Positions 42,950-52,262 of a DNA stretch of 64,000 bases are shown here, one piece after another (position 1 is the first letter of the stretch; the number at the start of each line of letters is the position of its first letter). This stretch comes from an uncultured Blautia sp. Its GTDB lineage: Bacteria; Bacillota; Clostridia; Lachnospirales; Lachnospiraceae. The position numbers and the translations under genes were made by a program. The notes beneath the pieces were generated by a model that made no database searches, was not told the origin of the DNA, and worked only from the letters and a program-made list of their open reading frames with translations. Location of the stretch: positions 133,099-197,098 of the forward strand of contig UQLX01000002.1 in assembly GCA_900541985.1 (NCBI GenBank), in the 5' to 3' direction.

Positions 42950-44270
42950 CTGCCAATTCTCCTATCAAATCGTATTCCAGAGCTCCGGTAACATGAACCC
43001 TGGCAAAATCTCCCGTCATCATCAGTTCTCCGGTCTGTACAAAAAGGTATCCGTCTACTTTCGGAGCATCTCCATAAGTACGCGCAATATAAGCGCTTTC
43101 TCCCGCCACTTTTCCTTCGATCATGACCATCAGCTCCTGTCCGATACGGTCATTGCCTTTTTCCAGTGAAATTTCCTGCTGAAGCTCCATGAGCTCGTCT
43201 CTTCTTTCTTCTTTCAGCTCCTCAGGAACCTGATCTGTCATTTTTTCTGCCGGAGTCCCCTCCTCTGCCGAATAGGTAAACACTCCAAGACGGTCAAATT
43301 CCATCTCGTCTACAAATTCCATCAATTCCTGATGATCCTCATCTGTCTCACCCGGAAATCCCGTGATCAGGGTTGTACGAAGAACAATATCCGGAATCTC
43401 GCTTCTCAGTTTTTGTATCGTTTCTGTAAGCTGAGCTCTGGTTGTACGGCGTCCCATTCTTTTCAGAATCCTGTCACTTGCATGCTGGATCGGAAGATCC
43501 AGATAATGACAGATCTTTTTTTCCTCTTTCATAACCTGGATCAGTTCATCATAAATTTCCTCCGGATAGCAGTAAAGCACACGGATCCAGCGGATTCCCC
43601 TGATCTCACACAGCTTTTTCAGAAGAATGTGAAGTGTTTTCCTTCCATAAAGATCCGTACCATATACCGTTGTTTCCTGAGCTACCAGAATCAGTTCCTT
43701 TACTCCCTGCTCTGCCATATATTCAGCCTGGGCAAGAAGTCTCTCCTGAGGCACGCTTCGGAATTTCCCTCTCAGAGAGGGAATGATACAGTAAGTGCAG
43801 TGCTTGTCACAGCCCTCTGCGATCTTCAGATATCCATAATGGCCGCCTGTGGTAAGAACCGGTTTTCCGGAATCTTCCGGCAGCTCATCGATATCCCGGT
43901 ATTCCTCGAAGTGTCTGCCGGCACAGGCTTCCTCAACAGCCTTCAGGATATCCGTATAAGAAGAGGTTCCCAGAACGGCATCCACCTCGGGAATCTCCTG
44001 AATGATCTCCTCCCTGTAGCGCTGTGCCATGCATCCGGTGACAATCAGTACCTTGCAGGTTCCTGCTTTTTTATATTCCGCCATTTCCAGGATATTTTCG
44101 ATGCTTTCCTCTTTTGCATCATGGATAAAGCAGCAGGTATTGATCACTATGATCTCAGCCTCTTCCTCTGAATCCACAATCTCATGACCGGCTCCGGTAA
44201 GAAGGCTCAGCATTTCCTCTGAGTTTGTCAGATTCTTATCACAGCCAAGTGAAATAAATAATATTTTCAT
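42933..44270 (-). CDS. rimO: Ribosomal protein S12 methylthiotransferase RimO
   Basis: Radical SAM enzyme that methylthiolates Asp of ribosomal protein S12. N-terminal MTTase domain (MKILFISLGCDKNLTNSEEM, C10), radical SAM motif in EGCDKHCTYCIIPSLRG, and a TRAM domain at the C-terminus. The LGCDKN signature separates RimO from MiaB. The ATG at 44270 has AGGAG upstream; the longer open frame through rpoZ is an artefact of low-complexity sequence. 445 residues. Confidence 0.96.
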   Translation of the reverse strand: MKILFISLGCDKNLTNSEEMLSLLTGAGHEIVDSEEEAEIIVINTCCFIHDAKEESIENILEMAEYKKAGTCKVLIVTGCMAQRYREEIIQEIPEVDAVLGTSSYTDILKAVEEACAGRHFEEYRDIDELPEDSGKPVLTTGGHYGYLKIAEGCDKHCTYCIIPSLRGKFRSVPQERLLAQAEYMAEQGVKELILVAQETTVYGTDLYGRKTLHILLKKLCEIRGIRWIRVLYCYPEEIYDELIQVMKEEKKICHYLDLPIQHASDRILKRMGRRTTRAQLTETIQKLRSEIPDIVLRTTLITGFPGETDEDHQELMEFVDEMEFDRLGVFTYSAEEGTPAEKMTDQVPEELKEERRDELMELQQEISLEKGNDRIGQELMVMIEGKVAGESAYIARTYGDAPKVDGYLFVQTGELMMTGDFARVHVTGALEYDLIGELADEYTE

Positions 44271-44328
44271 AAAATCTCCTGATACATATAAGGAGCGCTG
44301 TAAAAAACAACGCCCCACTTTCTCTGTT

Positions 44329-44664
44329 TTATTCTTCGGTTTCTTCCTCAACTGTCTCAACAGTTTCTGCAGCAGCCTCGGTTTCTGCTGCAGCAGTTTC
44401 CTCCGGCTGCACCGCAGGCTCTTCTTCGCTGTTATCTGCAACAATCTTGACCTGTCCCTGATAAAACTCATCAATTGCAACAGAGAGCGGTTTCTTTCCT
44501 GCCGCACCCTTTACCATAGGCTCTGCACCTGCAATAAGCTGGCGTGCACGTTTGCTGGTAGCCAGTACAAGAGAGTAACGACTGTTCAGCATCATAGTGT
44601 TGTCGTCTTCCTCTACATTATTATTGATTGCCTGAATCAGTTCTGAATAAGACGGATGAATCAT
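44329..44664 (-). CDS. rpoZ: DNA-directed RNA polymerase omega subunit
   Basis: Small RNA polymerase subunit. The conserved MIHPSYSELIQ, SRYSLVLATSKRARQLI and KPLSVAIDEFYQGQV parts are all present. The C-terminal 35 residues are a highly acidic, Ala/Glu/Thr/Val low-complexity tail, longer than in model species. Start follows gmk by one base. 111 residues. Confidence 0.95.
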   Translation of the reverse strand: MIHPSYSELIQAINNNVEEDDNTMMLNSRYSLVLATSKRARQLIAGAEPMVKGAAGKKPLSVAIDEFYQGQVKIVADNSEEEPAVQPEETAAAETEAAAETVETVEEETEE

Positions 44665-44665
44665 A

Positions 44666-45298
44666 TTATAAATCTCCTTTCGTTAATTCCCGGGATTGCT
44701 CCTGGATTTTTTTGATAAAGTCTGTATTCCGCTGTGTTTTGCAACGTTCACTTAAAATGATCCGGTGGAGCTCGTCAACACACTCCTCCAGTTCATCATT
44801 CACCAGAAGATAATCATAGTCTTCTATTCCTTCAGCCTCCTCCGATGCCCTGCTCAAACGGGAGCGGATCACCTCCGGCGCCTCGGTTCCTCTTCCGGCC
44901 AGACGTCGCTCCAATTCCTCCATGCTGGGCGGGGTTACAAAGATCAGCACAGCCTCGGGAATCTTCTCTTTGATCTTCCTTGCACCCTGAATTTCAATTT
45001 CCAGGATTACATTTTTGCCTTCGGAAAGCTTCTCCTCCACATAAGGACGGGGAGTCCCGTAGTAATTGTCTACATATCTGGCATATTCCAGAAGCTGATC
45101 CTCGCGGATCATCTGCTCTACTTCTTCTACAGTACGGAAAAAATAGGCTTTTCCGTCTTCCTCTCCCGGTCTGGGAGCACGGGTCGTCACAGAAACTGAC
45201 AGCGCATACTCCTGATATTTTTCCAGAAGACGTTTCATAACAGTTCCCTTACCTGCTCCGGAAAAACCGGATACTACTGCCAAAACACCTTTACTCAT
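44666..45298 (-). CDS. gmk: Guanylate kinase
   Basis: Phosphorylates GMP. P-loop GFSGAGKGT at residues 11-19, GMP-binding VSVTTRAPRPGEEDGKAYFF and ILEIEIQGARKIKEKIP. I use the ATG at 45298 (MSKGVLAVVSG), overlapping the remA stop; the longer frame has no support. 210 residues. remA-gmk-rpoZ is a standard Firmicute order. Confidence 0.97.
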   Translation of the reverse strand: MSKGVLAVVSGFSGAGKGTVMKRLLEKYQEYALSVSVTTRAPRPGEEDGKAYFFRTVEEVEQMIREDQLLEYARYVDNYYGTPRPYVEEKLSEGKNVILEIEIQGARKIKEKIPEAVLIFVTPPSMEELERRLAGRGTEAPEVIRSRLSRASEEAEGIEDYDYLLVNDELEECVDELHRIILSERCKTQRNTDFIKKIQEQSRELTKGDL

Positions 45299-45563
45299 GT
45301 TCTTCTCCTCTGTCTTCAAAGTCATACACCTCAGCAAACCGCTTTGCTATGGTTTCCGGCTGCAGAGCCGATAAGACGATGTAATCATCTGAAGTGACGA
45401 TTACGGCCTTTGTCTTACGTCCCTGTGTGGCATCCACCAGCGCGCGTGTACCCTTAATGCTCTGCACCATACGTTTTACCGGCGCGGCATCCGGGCTGAC
45501 TACAGCAACGATCTTCTGAGAGTTTACAACATTTCCAAAGCCTATATTTATCAACTTTGCCAC
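45291..45563 (-). CDS. remA: RemA-family extracellular matrix regulator (DUF370)
   Basis: DNA-binding regulator; in Bacillus subtilis RemA activates biofilm matrix genes. The sequence AKLINIGFGN at the start, then KIVAVVSPDAAPVKRMVQ and TRALVDATQGRKTKAVIV are family hallmarks. I favour the GTG at 45563 because GGAGG lies 11 bases before it and homologs begin MAKLINIG; an ATG six codons earlier, overlapping the yicC stop, is the alternative. 90 residues. Overlaps gmk by 8 bases. Confidence 0.9.
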   Translation of the reverse strand: MAKLINIGFGNVVNSQKIVAVVSPDAAPVKRMVQSIKGTRALVDATQGRKTKAVIVTSDDYIVLSALQPETIAKRFAEVYDFEDRGEEHE

Positions 45564-45580
45564 AGATTGATCTGCCTCCA

Positions 45581-46459
45581 TTACTCTATATTCTGAATCT
45601 GCTCGCGGATCTTTTCAATCTCTGTCTTCAGATCGATCGCAATATCTGAAACCTGGATATCACTGGACTTGGACAGAATCGTGTTTGCCTCTCTGTTCAT
45701 CTCCTGTGCCATAAAATCCAGCTTGCGTCCCACACCTTCCTGCTCGGTCAGTATTTTTCTCATGCCGCGAATATGGCTGTGAAGCCGGACGGTTTCTTCG
45801 TCATTACAGATTTTATCTGAAAAAAGTACAACCTCTGCAGCAACACGGTTATCATCGATCTGAGTATCTTCCAGAAGTTCATGAACTTTCGCTTCCAGTT
45901 TTTCTCTGTATGCCTGAACAACCTCCGGAGAACGTTTCTCTACCGCACATACTTTTTCGTCCAGACCGTCTAATTTCATCAGAAGGTCATTTTTCAGATG
46001 TTCTCCCTCTCGCTCTCTTGCTTCCACAATTTTTTTGCAGGCCTCCCGCAGGGGCGTCTCCAGACAGCTCCAGAGTTTTTCTTCATTTACCGGCTGCTCC
46101 TCCATAGTCAGAACCTCCGGATATCGGGAAAGCATCGTCACACTTACATCATTTTTCAGTTGAAATCCCTGTTCCATCTCCTTTAAGTATCCGAGATATT
46201 CAGCTGCAAGATCACGATTATATTTCAGTGCAACGCTTCCGGCTGTATAATCCTCATAGGAGATGAATATATCCACCTTTCCCCGCTGCATATAGGTTTT
46301 CATCAGATTCCGAACCTGCCCTTCAAAAAGATTCAGCTTCCTGGGCATTTTGATGTTCAGATCCAGATATCTGTGATTCACTGATTTCAGCTCTACAGTG
46401 ATCTTCCACTCTTTTGTCACGGCTTCAGCCCGGCCGAAGCCTGTCATACTTTTTATCAT
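45581..46459 (-). CDS. YicC family endoribonuclease
   Basis: YicC/YloC family protein; E. coli YicC has been shown to cleave or promote decay of RNA. N-terminus MIKSMTGFGRAEA, then VNHRYLDLNIKMPRKL, and a C-terminal GRKLDFMAQEMNREANTILSKSSD block that is the strongest signature. 292 residues, normal. First gene of the yicC-remA-gmk-rpoZ-rimO-pgsA-cinA transcript. Confidence 0.93.
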   Translation of the reverse strand: MIKSMTGFGRAEAVTKEWKITVELKSVNHRYLDLNIKMPRKLNLFEGQVRNLMKTYMQRGKVDIFISYEDYTAGSVALKYNRDLAAEYLGYLKEMEQGFQLKNDVSVTMLSRYPEVLTMEEQPVNEEKLWSCLETPLREACKKIVEAREREGEHLKNDLLMKLDGLDEKVCAVEKRSPEVVQAYREKLEAKVHELLEDTQIDDNRVAAEVVLFSDKICNDEETVRLHSHIRGMRKILTEQEGVGRKLDFMAQEMNREANTILSKSSDIQVSDIAIDLKTEIEKIREQIQNIE

Positions 46460-46506
46460 AATGTCTTCTCACTTTGCAGGTTACTTATAACTTTACATAC
46501 TGATTA

Positions 46507-46535
46507 ATTATAAAACATCTGAACAGGGTAGTCAA
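46507..46535 (-). promoter_or_regulatory. Promoter of the yicC-cinA operon
   Basis: Minus strand TTGACT (46535-46530), 17-base spacer, TATAAT (46512-46507), 48 bases before the yicC ATG. Confidence 0.85.
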
Positions 46536-46593
46536 TTATTTTTTCGGATTGTCTTATTTTCCTTCAATTTTAATGTAAGCACTTATTTCCATT

Positions 46594-46652
46594 AAAAAAG
46601 GGTCGTCCTGCTGACCGGAATCCCGGTTCCGGTCAGACAGACAGCCCTTTTC
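46594..46652 (-). terminator. Terminator downstream of the hydrogenase locus
   Basis: Long imperfect stem (GGGCTGTCTGTCTGACCGGAA with TTCCGGTCAGCAGGACGACCC) followed by TTTTTTAATGG on the minus strand, 70 bases past the hydrogenase-like gene. It has been kept although the gene before it is deleted internally. Confidence 0.8.
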
Positions 46653-46725
46653 TGGGTCTTTATGGGTTTTATATTTTATGGGTTTACATGAGTGATTCTT
46701 CTATATAATAATACAAGGAAATCAA

Positions 46726-47820
46726 TTATTTCTCGCCAGGCATTTTCCATGCATGGTGATCTGTATGAAGAAGCTGATGCGCTCTGTGCGAAAGAGGCTT
46801 TTCAAAATAATCTTCATAACATTTCAGTACAGACGGGTTTTCATGAGAAAACCTGAGTTCATTTGCCGCATCCAGTCCATAGAGTACATCGGAACATTTC
46901 ATGAAACGTACCCATCCCGGACAACAGGAGGTAAATAATGGAAATTTCTCATTTTCTTTATTTTTCAGTTTTTGCAGAAATTCGCTTCCCTCTTCCATGA
47001 TCGTAAGATCTGCAGTAAAGTTGGTGTCAAAAATATAGTCGAAGCCCATGCGGCGCATAGCTGCCACAAGACGTTTTACCGTAGCAAATTCCCGTTCCAG
47101 TCCAAAGGGTTCTCCCCATGCGGCACGAACAGACGGAGCGATCTGTACAACCGTGATCTTATCAGGATCTGCCAGAGCCCGGAACACCTTCGGCGTGTCA
47201 TCCCGTTCTCTTAAGGCGCCTACCGGACAGTGCGTGATACACTGACCGCAGAGAGCACAGTCAGACTCTTCCAGAATCCGGTTTCCGGTTACGTCTACGG
47301 TTGTACGGGAACCGGTATTCGCCAGATCCCATACATGCATATTCTGAACCTTGTCACAAATCTGAATACAGCGCATGCATTTGATACATTTTTCATAGTT
47401 TCTCAGCAATGGGAAGTTTTTTGTCCAGCGACTGTGAAACAGCTGTTTTTCGTAAGGTACACGAATGATACCGAGATCATTGGCCAGCTTCTGAAGACTG
47501 CAGTTTCCACTTCTCACACAGGTAGGACAGTTGCAGTCATGCTGAGAAAGGATCAGACGTACATTGGTGATCCTTGCCTGACGGATCTTTGGACTGTTGG
47601 TATAGATCACCATGCCCTCTTCCACTACATTGTTGCAGGCTGTAATCAGCCGATCCTTCCCTTCCAGCTCTGCCAGACAGACACGGCAGGCTCCGATCTC
47701 ATTGATATCCTTCAGATAGCAAAGGGTGGGAATGGGAATCCCGTTCTGCTTTGCCGCTTCCAGAATTATGGTTCCTTTTGGTACCTGTACTGTTTTTTTA
47801 TCAATTGTAATGGTTACCAT
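46726..47820 (-). pseudogene. [FeFe]-hydrogenase catalytic subunit with internal deletion of the H-cluster domain
   Basis: The N-terminal 300 residues are a normal HydA/HndD type: [2Fe-2S] Cys 34, 45, 48, 62; His-Cys cluster H94, C98, C101, C107; two [4Fe-4S] motifs at 145-155 and 188-198; then the first H-cluster motif FTSCCPGW with C299. After K308 the sequence jumps to the family's extreme C-terminal segment (LYGLDAANELRFSHENPS.. LSHRAHQLLHTDH). The TSC is kept, but the second and third motifs (PCxxKxxE and ExMxCxxGCxGGG) holding the other H-cluster cysteines are absent. The junction is in frame, 364 residues against about 570-580 for intact relatives. H2 chemistry is not possible for this product. 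Start overlaps the upstream remnant as ATGGTAA. Confidence 0.88.
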
Positions 47821-48303
47821 CTGTCCTTCCTCCCCCCTTTAAAGCTTCCAAATCCAAAATGATCACAGCGCATACAGCGGCTTGCCTCCTGTGCTGCCTC
47901 CTCATCTGTCATTCCACACTCGATCAGTTCAAAATCTTTTATTCTTTCTCCGGCGTCTCTCTCCTTCATGGTCACACGTCCACATGGTTTTCGATCATGA
48001 AGGCGGATCTTGGGTATCTCTATAATAAATATCCTGAGCTGTCTGTTCAATCAGATCTATGGTCTCCATTTCTGCTGTTCCGTCCAGAACCTTTTCCAGA
48101 AGGTTCTGAAGCTGTCCAAGGCCAATCCGGCATGGGACACATTTTCCGCAGGTCTGTGCATGACATACTTTCAAAAAGGACAGTGCCATATCTACCGGAC
48201 AAAGGCCCGGAGGACTGGCTATGATACGCCGTTCCAGATCCTTATAAAGTTCCTCAACCGTTGTCTGAGCACGATTTCTGGTTACGATACTTAATCTGCT
48301 CAT
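47814..48303 (-). pseudogene. Remnant of NuoF/NAD(P)-binding hydrogenase partner subunit
   Basis: Frame 1 (48303 to 47995, 102 residues) begins MSRLSIVTRNRAQ and carries the NuoF-type cluster motif CHAQTCGKCVPCRIGLGQL, then stops soon after QDIYYRD. Frame 2 (about 48040 to 47814) gives a tail with GRVTMKERDAGERIKDF and RCMRCDHFGFGSFKGGR, matching, as I recall, the C-terminus of the NAD(P)-binding oxidoreductase that precedes the hydrogenase gene in Lachnospiraceae. The middle, several hundred residues with the flavin and nucleotide domains, is missing and the join near 48025-48040 is out of frame. The RBS and ATGGTAA overlap with the next gene are intact. Confidence 0.8.
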
Positions 48304-48656
48304 TTCTGCTCCTCCTCTTAAATTTCTTTTTCATGGTGTATGCCGGGTTCTGGTATACAGAAGTTTTGGCTTTTCAGAAAATATTTTAGCTTTTGGGTAT
48401 AAAAAAAGAAAGAACTGGCAGCGGCATTTATTGACCGTTCCTGTCTCTTTCTGATATCACTATAGCTCAGATTTGATACAAATGCAAGTTGTTTTGTAAG
48501 TTTCATACATATCATACAGTTTTACCCCTTTCTATTTGTGCATTTCACCCATATTCCCGTGCCATATATCTTTAAACTTTAAATAAGATTTTTTTGCGCT
48601 GCATCCGGATCCATGTTATACTGTAAAATATCAGAATGAAAAAAGGAGCATTTTCT
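48304..48656. other. Intergenic region between hydrogenase remnant and rqcH
   Basis: No convincing gene. It contains the AGGAGGAG ribosome binding site of the remnant (48305-48318), a minus-strand imperfect inverted repeat with a T7 run near 48400-48450 that could be an attenuator, and the plus-strand rqcH promoter TTGCGC (48594-48599), 17-base spacer, TATACT (48617-48622). A 65-codon minus-strand frame at 48318-48515 lacks an RBS and protein-like composition. Confidence 0.6.
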
Positions 48657-50411
48657 ATGGCATTTGACGGAATTACCATTGCCGCAATGGTAAAAGAATT
48701 ACATACTTATCTGGATGGCGGCCGGTTTAATAAAATTGCACAGCCGGAATCAGACGCCCTCCTGATCACTGCAAAGGGAAATCAGGGACAGTGCAGGCTC
48801 CTGCTTTCTGCAAGCGCCTCCCTTCCTCTGATTTATTTTATAGAAAAAAACAAGACAAGTCCTCTTACTGCACCAAACTTCTGCATGTTTCTCCGGAAAC
48901 ATATCGGAAGTGCCAAAATCGCAGATATCCGACAGCCCGGTCTGGAGCGTGTAGTGGAATTTGAACTGGAGCATTTAAACGAAATGGGAGATCCCTGCAA
49001 AAAGATCCTGATCATGGAGCTGATGGGAAAACACAGCAATATCATCTTCTGCGATGAGAACCGGGTGATCCTGGACAGCATCAAGCATGTTTCCTCTCAT
49101 ATGAGTTCTGTCCGGGAAGTCCTTCCGGGAAGACCTTATTTTCTCCCTCAGACACAGGAAAAAGCAGATCCGCTTACGATCACCGAAGAGGATTTTAAAG
49201 AAATCGTATGCAAAAAGCCCTGTAATATTTCCAGGGCGATCTACACCTCTCTTACAGGGTTAAGTCCCCTGATTGCCGAGGAGATCTGTTTCCGTGCTTC
49301 CATCGACGGCAGCGATGCAGCTGTTTCTCTGAATGAAACCGCCTGCACACATCTGTACCATACCTTCCATCGACTGATGGATCAGGTCAAAGAAGGAGAC
49401 TTTACTCCCAATATTATTTATCGCGGGTCAGAGCCTGTGGAATATTCTGTGCTTCCTCTGACACAGTTTGGGGCGGAATACCAGACCGAGTCTTTCACAA
49501 CCGTATCCGCCATGCTGGATTCTTACTATTCTTCACGTGATACTCTGAACCGTATTCGGCAGAAATCCTCGGATCTGCGCCGGATCGTACAGACTGCCCT
49601 GGAGCGCAACCGCAAAAAATTTGCACTTCAGTCCAGGCAGATGAAGGATACGGCCAAAAAAGAAAAATATCGAGTTTACGGAGAGCTGATCAACACCTAC
49701 GGCTATGGGCTGGAAGAAGGCTGTAAGTCTTTCCAGGCTCTGAACTACTATACCAACGAAGAGATCACTATCCCCCTGGATCCAACCCTCACCGCCGGAG
49801 AAAACGCAAAGAAATATTTTGACCGCTATGGAAAGCTGAAGCGTACAGAAGAAGCACTGACCGAACAGATTGCCGAAACGCAGTCCGAGATCGAACATCT
49901 GGAGTCTATTTCCAATGCCCTGGACATTGCCCGGGCCGAAAGCGATTTAAGTCAGATCAAAGAAGAGCTTACGGAATATGGTTTCATCAAAAAACACTCT
50001 TCTTCCAGAAAAGGACAGAAAGCACAGGCGAAATCCAGGCCTTTCCACTATATTTCCAGTGATGGCTTCGACATCTTTGTAGGAAAAAACAATTTCCAGA
50101 ATGATGAACTGACATTTAAGCTGGCCTCCGGTAATGACTGGTGGTTCCATGCAAAAAAAATGGCAGGATCCCATGTCGTAGTAAAAACTCCGGATGGAGA
50201 GATGCCGGACCGTACTTTTGAAGAAGCCGGACGTCTGGCTGCCTTTTATTCCAAAGGCCGGACTGCTCCCAAGGTAGAAATCGATTATATCCAGAAAAAA
50301 CACGTTAAAAAACCGGCCGGCGCCAAACCGGGATTTGTCGTTTACTATACCAACTACTCTCTGATGGCGGAACCGGACATCTCAGATATTAAGGAAGCAC
50401 CCCAAATGTAA
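48657..50411 (+). CDS. rqcH: Ribosome-associated quality control protein RqcH (NFACT/FbpA family)
   Basis: Adds C-terminal Ala tails to nascent chains on obstructed 50S subunits. NFACT-N domain at the start (MAFDGITIAAMVKELHTYLDGGRFNKIAQPE), central coiled coils (residues about 290-440) and a C-terminal NFACT-R domain with FHYISSDGFDIFVGKNNFQND and ASGNDWWFHAKKMAGSHVVVK. The ATG at 48657 has AAGGAG eight bases upstream, better than one seven codons earlier. 584 residues, normal. Monocistronic with promoter and terminator. Confidence 0.93.
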   Translation: MAFDGITIAAMVKELHTYLDGGRFNKIAQPESDALLITAKGNQGQCRLLLSASASLPLIYFIEKNKTSPLTAPNFCMFLRKHIGSAKIADIRQPGLERVVEFELEHLNEMGDPCKKILIMELMGKHSNIIFCDENRVILDSIKHVSSHMSSVREVLPGRPYFLPQTQEKADPLTITEEDFKEIVCKKPCNISRAIYTSLTGLSPLIAEEICFRASIDGSDAAVSLNETACTHLYHTFHRLMDQVKEGDFTPNIIYRGSEPVEYSVLPLTQFGAEYQTESFTTVSAMLDSYYSSRDTLNRIRQKSSDLRRIVQTALERNRKKFALQSRQMKDTAKKEKYRVYGELINTYGYGLEEGCKSFQALNYYTNEEITIPLDPTLTAGENAKKYFDRYGKLKRTEEALTEQIAETQSEIEHLESISNALDIARAESDLSQIKEELTEYGFIKKHSSSRKGQKAQAKSRPFHYISSDGFDIFVGKNNFQNDELTFKLASGNDWWFHAKKMAGSHVVVKTPDGEMPDRTFEEAGRLAAFYSKGRTAPKVEIDYIQKKHVKKPAGAKPGFVVYYTNYSLMAEPDISDIKEAPQM

Positions 50412-50428
50412 CAGGGTGCTTCTTTTTC
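50394..50428 (+). terminator. Terminator of rqcH
   Basis: GAAGCACCC / GGGTGCTTC stem with the rqcH stop codon inside the loop, followed by TTTTTCTG on the plus strand. May also slow minus-strand transcription from the AraC gene. Confidence 0.8.
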
Positions 50429-50437
50429 TGTATGAGA

Positions 50438-51343
50438 TCAGCTTTTATTCTGTTTTTCTTCCCGGTATCTTCCGGGTGTCATGCCATAAGCTCTGCGAAA
50501 AGATGCAATAAATGCACTTGCAGAGGGAAAGCAGGTCTTCATGGCAATTTCTGTCACACTGTCCCCGGTTGTTTCCAGAAAGGCTGCAGCAGCCTGCAGA
50601 CGGTAGTTCTGCAGATACTGGTAAGGAGAATATCCCGTATATTTTTTAAAACAGCGCAGCGTTTCTGTCTGGCTTACATGTGCAGATGCGGAAATGTCCT
50701 GCAAAGTAAGTTTATTTCCGTAATTTCGATGAACAAAATCCAGCAGCTTCTGGATTCGTTCATGATCCTTTTCTCCAGCAGGGAGCAGGTCGTTTTTTCT
50801 CTCTGCCAGCGCCACTGTCGTTTCCAGCCAGAGTTCGTTCAGCTTCAGAGACATCCGGTACTCCCAGTAAAGAGGCTTATTCTCCTGAAAATACAGGTCG
50901 TCCAGATCTCTGAGTATTTTTAATACCGCCTGGTCTTCTTCTTTTTCCGGGTAAAAACATTTCCCGGAAATCAGAGGATTCTCAGCAATTTCCAGAACTG
51001 TCTCCTCCATAATGCTGCCCTCAAAAAAACCAAGAAGCTTTTGGGGGATCAGGAAGCTGTGATAACTGCAGTCCTCTTTTTCTGCAATATAACGAAGTAC
51101 ATTCCTGTTGATAAACATACAGCAGCCCCGGGACAGATCAAACTCCTGCTCCCAGAGTTTAAAATGCACCACTCCTTTTTTTATGTATACAAACTGCAGT
51201 TCCTCATGCCAATGAAGATGACGAAAGTCCTCGTTAAAAGGAAAACAGGCTTTGTGGTTTACATCCAGTACCAGAAGAGGAAAACGGGTGTCATGATAGG
51301 GATTATGAGAATAAACCGGGGTATCATTTGGATAAGATTTCAT
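50438..51343 (-). CDS. AraC family transcriptional regulator
   Basis: N-terminal cupin domain (HLHWHEELQFVYIKKGVVHFKL, residues 42-63) for ligand sensing and a C-terminal double helix-turn-helix (LTLQDISASAHVSQTETLRCFKKYTG, then SVTEIAMKTCFPSASAFIASFRRAYGMTPGRYR). 301 residues. Start overlaps the cation efflux gene by 20 bases, so it is translated from the same message and may report on or control that transporter. Ligand unknown. Confidence 0.92.
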   Translation of the reverse strand: MKSYPNDTPVYSHNPYHDTRFPLLVLDVNHKACFPFNEDFRHLHWHEELQFVYIKKGVVHFKLWEQEFDLSRGCCMFINRNVLRYIAEKEDCSYHSFLIPQKLLGFFEGSIMEETVLEIAENPLISGKCFYPEKEEDQAVLKILRDLDDLYFQENKPLYWEYRMSLKLNELWLETTVALAERKNDLLPAGEKDHERIQKLLDFVHRNYGNKLTLQDISASAHVSQTETLRCFKKYTGYSPYQYLQNYRLQAAAAFLETTGDSVTEIAMKTCFPSASAFIASFRRAYGMTPGRYREEKQNKS

Positions 51344-52262
51344 TTAATTCCTCAATATCAAATTCTATTTCCGGAAGCAGCTCAAAATAAAAATCCGAAT
51401 ATTTTTCCGTAAGAGCGGCAATGCATCTTGTCTGCAGCATCTTGAAGCGCCTTACCGAAAGCTCATCTTTATTTAACGTGATATAAGCACTGATCCAGAG
51501 CTTTCTTCCTGTTCTTACGATCTCATAGTGACATTCCGAGCAGTTGCTTTCCCGGATAATGGGCTCCACCAGACTTTTGATCTCCTCTACCGTCTCTTCC
51601 TCCGGTGAGATCAGAAGCAGATCCCGGATTCCGGTGATCACTGTTTTGATCGGGATCGGAAGCATGACTACGGAAAGGATCATGGTCAGGAGAGAATCCA
51701 GATACGGCACAAGGGCCTGAAACCATGGAAACGGAACGATCATGGGAAGCACAAAGGCGGCTGTCATTCCAAGGGAAATGATGCTGTCGATCTTCCATCC
51801 TTCCATTTCCACTTCTACGGTTGGAGATTTAATATTTTTGTTTTTCTTTTTCAGATAGATCGTCACTGCAATACCTAACACGCAGGCAGTCAGCTCAAAC
51901 CATGCAACCACTCCGAAATCAACGGTCCGCCCTCCATGGAGCAGGATATTGATGCTGTTCGTGATCAGTCCCACCGTAACGGAAGTCATTGTAATCCCCT
52001 TGATCACAAGAAAAACCGTTTCTATCTGCATATGTCCGAAAGGGTATTTGTCATTGCTCGGACGATAAAGAAGAGGGATGATGAGAACAGAAGGAAGGAG
52101 CATAAAAAATTCAATCCCGTCATAAACCGCATCCAGCAGCACTGCCTGGGATCCGGTCACCACTGCCATCACCAGCTCCAGTATGACAAAAAATAGATTT
52201 CCATAAAGAGATACTGTCATTGCTTTCTTTTCTTTTTTTGATCTTCGTTTTCCTGTACGCAT
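51324..52262 (-). CDS. Cation diffusion facilitator family transporter
   Basis: Proton-coupled metal efflux protein. Membrane helices in residues 15-225; helix 2 has DAVYDGIEFF with the D-x3-D metal-site spacing, and the segment HMQIETVF after PFG is the usual CDF loop. The helix 5 motif, normally HxxxD, reads KIDSIIS, which is atypical. The cytoplasmic C-terminal domain (residues 225-312) has the ferredoxin-like fold pattern of CDF proteins. 312 residues. Probable Zn, Mn or Fe exporter; metal not assignable. Confidence 0.85.
   Translation of the reverse strand: MRTGKRRSKKEKKAMTVSLYGNLFFVILELVMAVVTGSQAVLLDAVYDGIEFFMLLPSVLIIPLLYRPSNDKYPFGHMQIETVFLVIKGITMTSVTVGLITNSINILLHGGRTVDFGVVAWFELTACVLGIAVTIYLKKKNKNIKSPTVEVEMEGWKIDSIISLGMTAAFVLPMIVPFPWFQALVPYLDSLLTMILSVVMLPIPIKTVITGIRDLLLISPEEETVEEIKSLVEPIIRESNCSECHYEIVRTGRKLWISAYITLNKDELSVRRFKMLQTRCIAALTEKYSDFYFELLPEIEFDIEELNEILSK

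Noticed and set aside
44292..44316. Hairpin between rpoZ and rimO as a terminator
   Set aside because: The stem has mismatches and no T run follows; the operon seems to continue into rimO.
48318..48515. 65-codon minus-strand frame upstream of the hydrogenase remnant
   Set aside because: No RBS, crosses a hairpin-like repeat, and the sequence resembles translated intergenic DNA.
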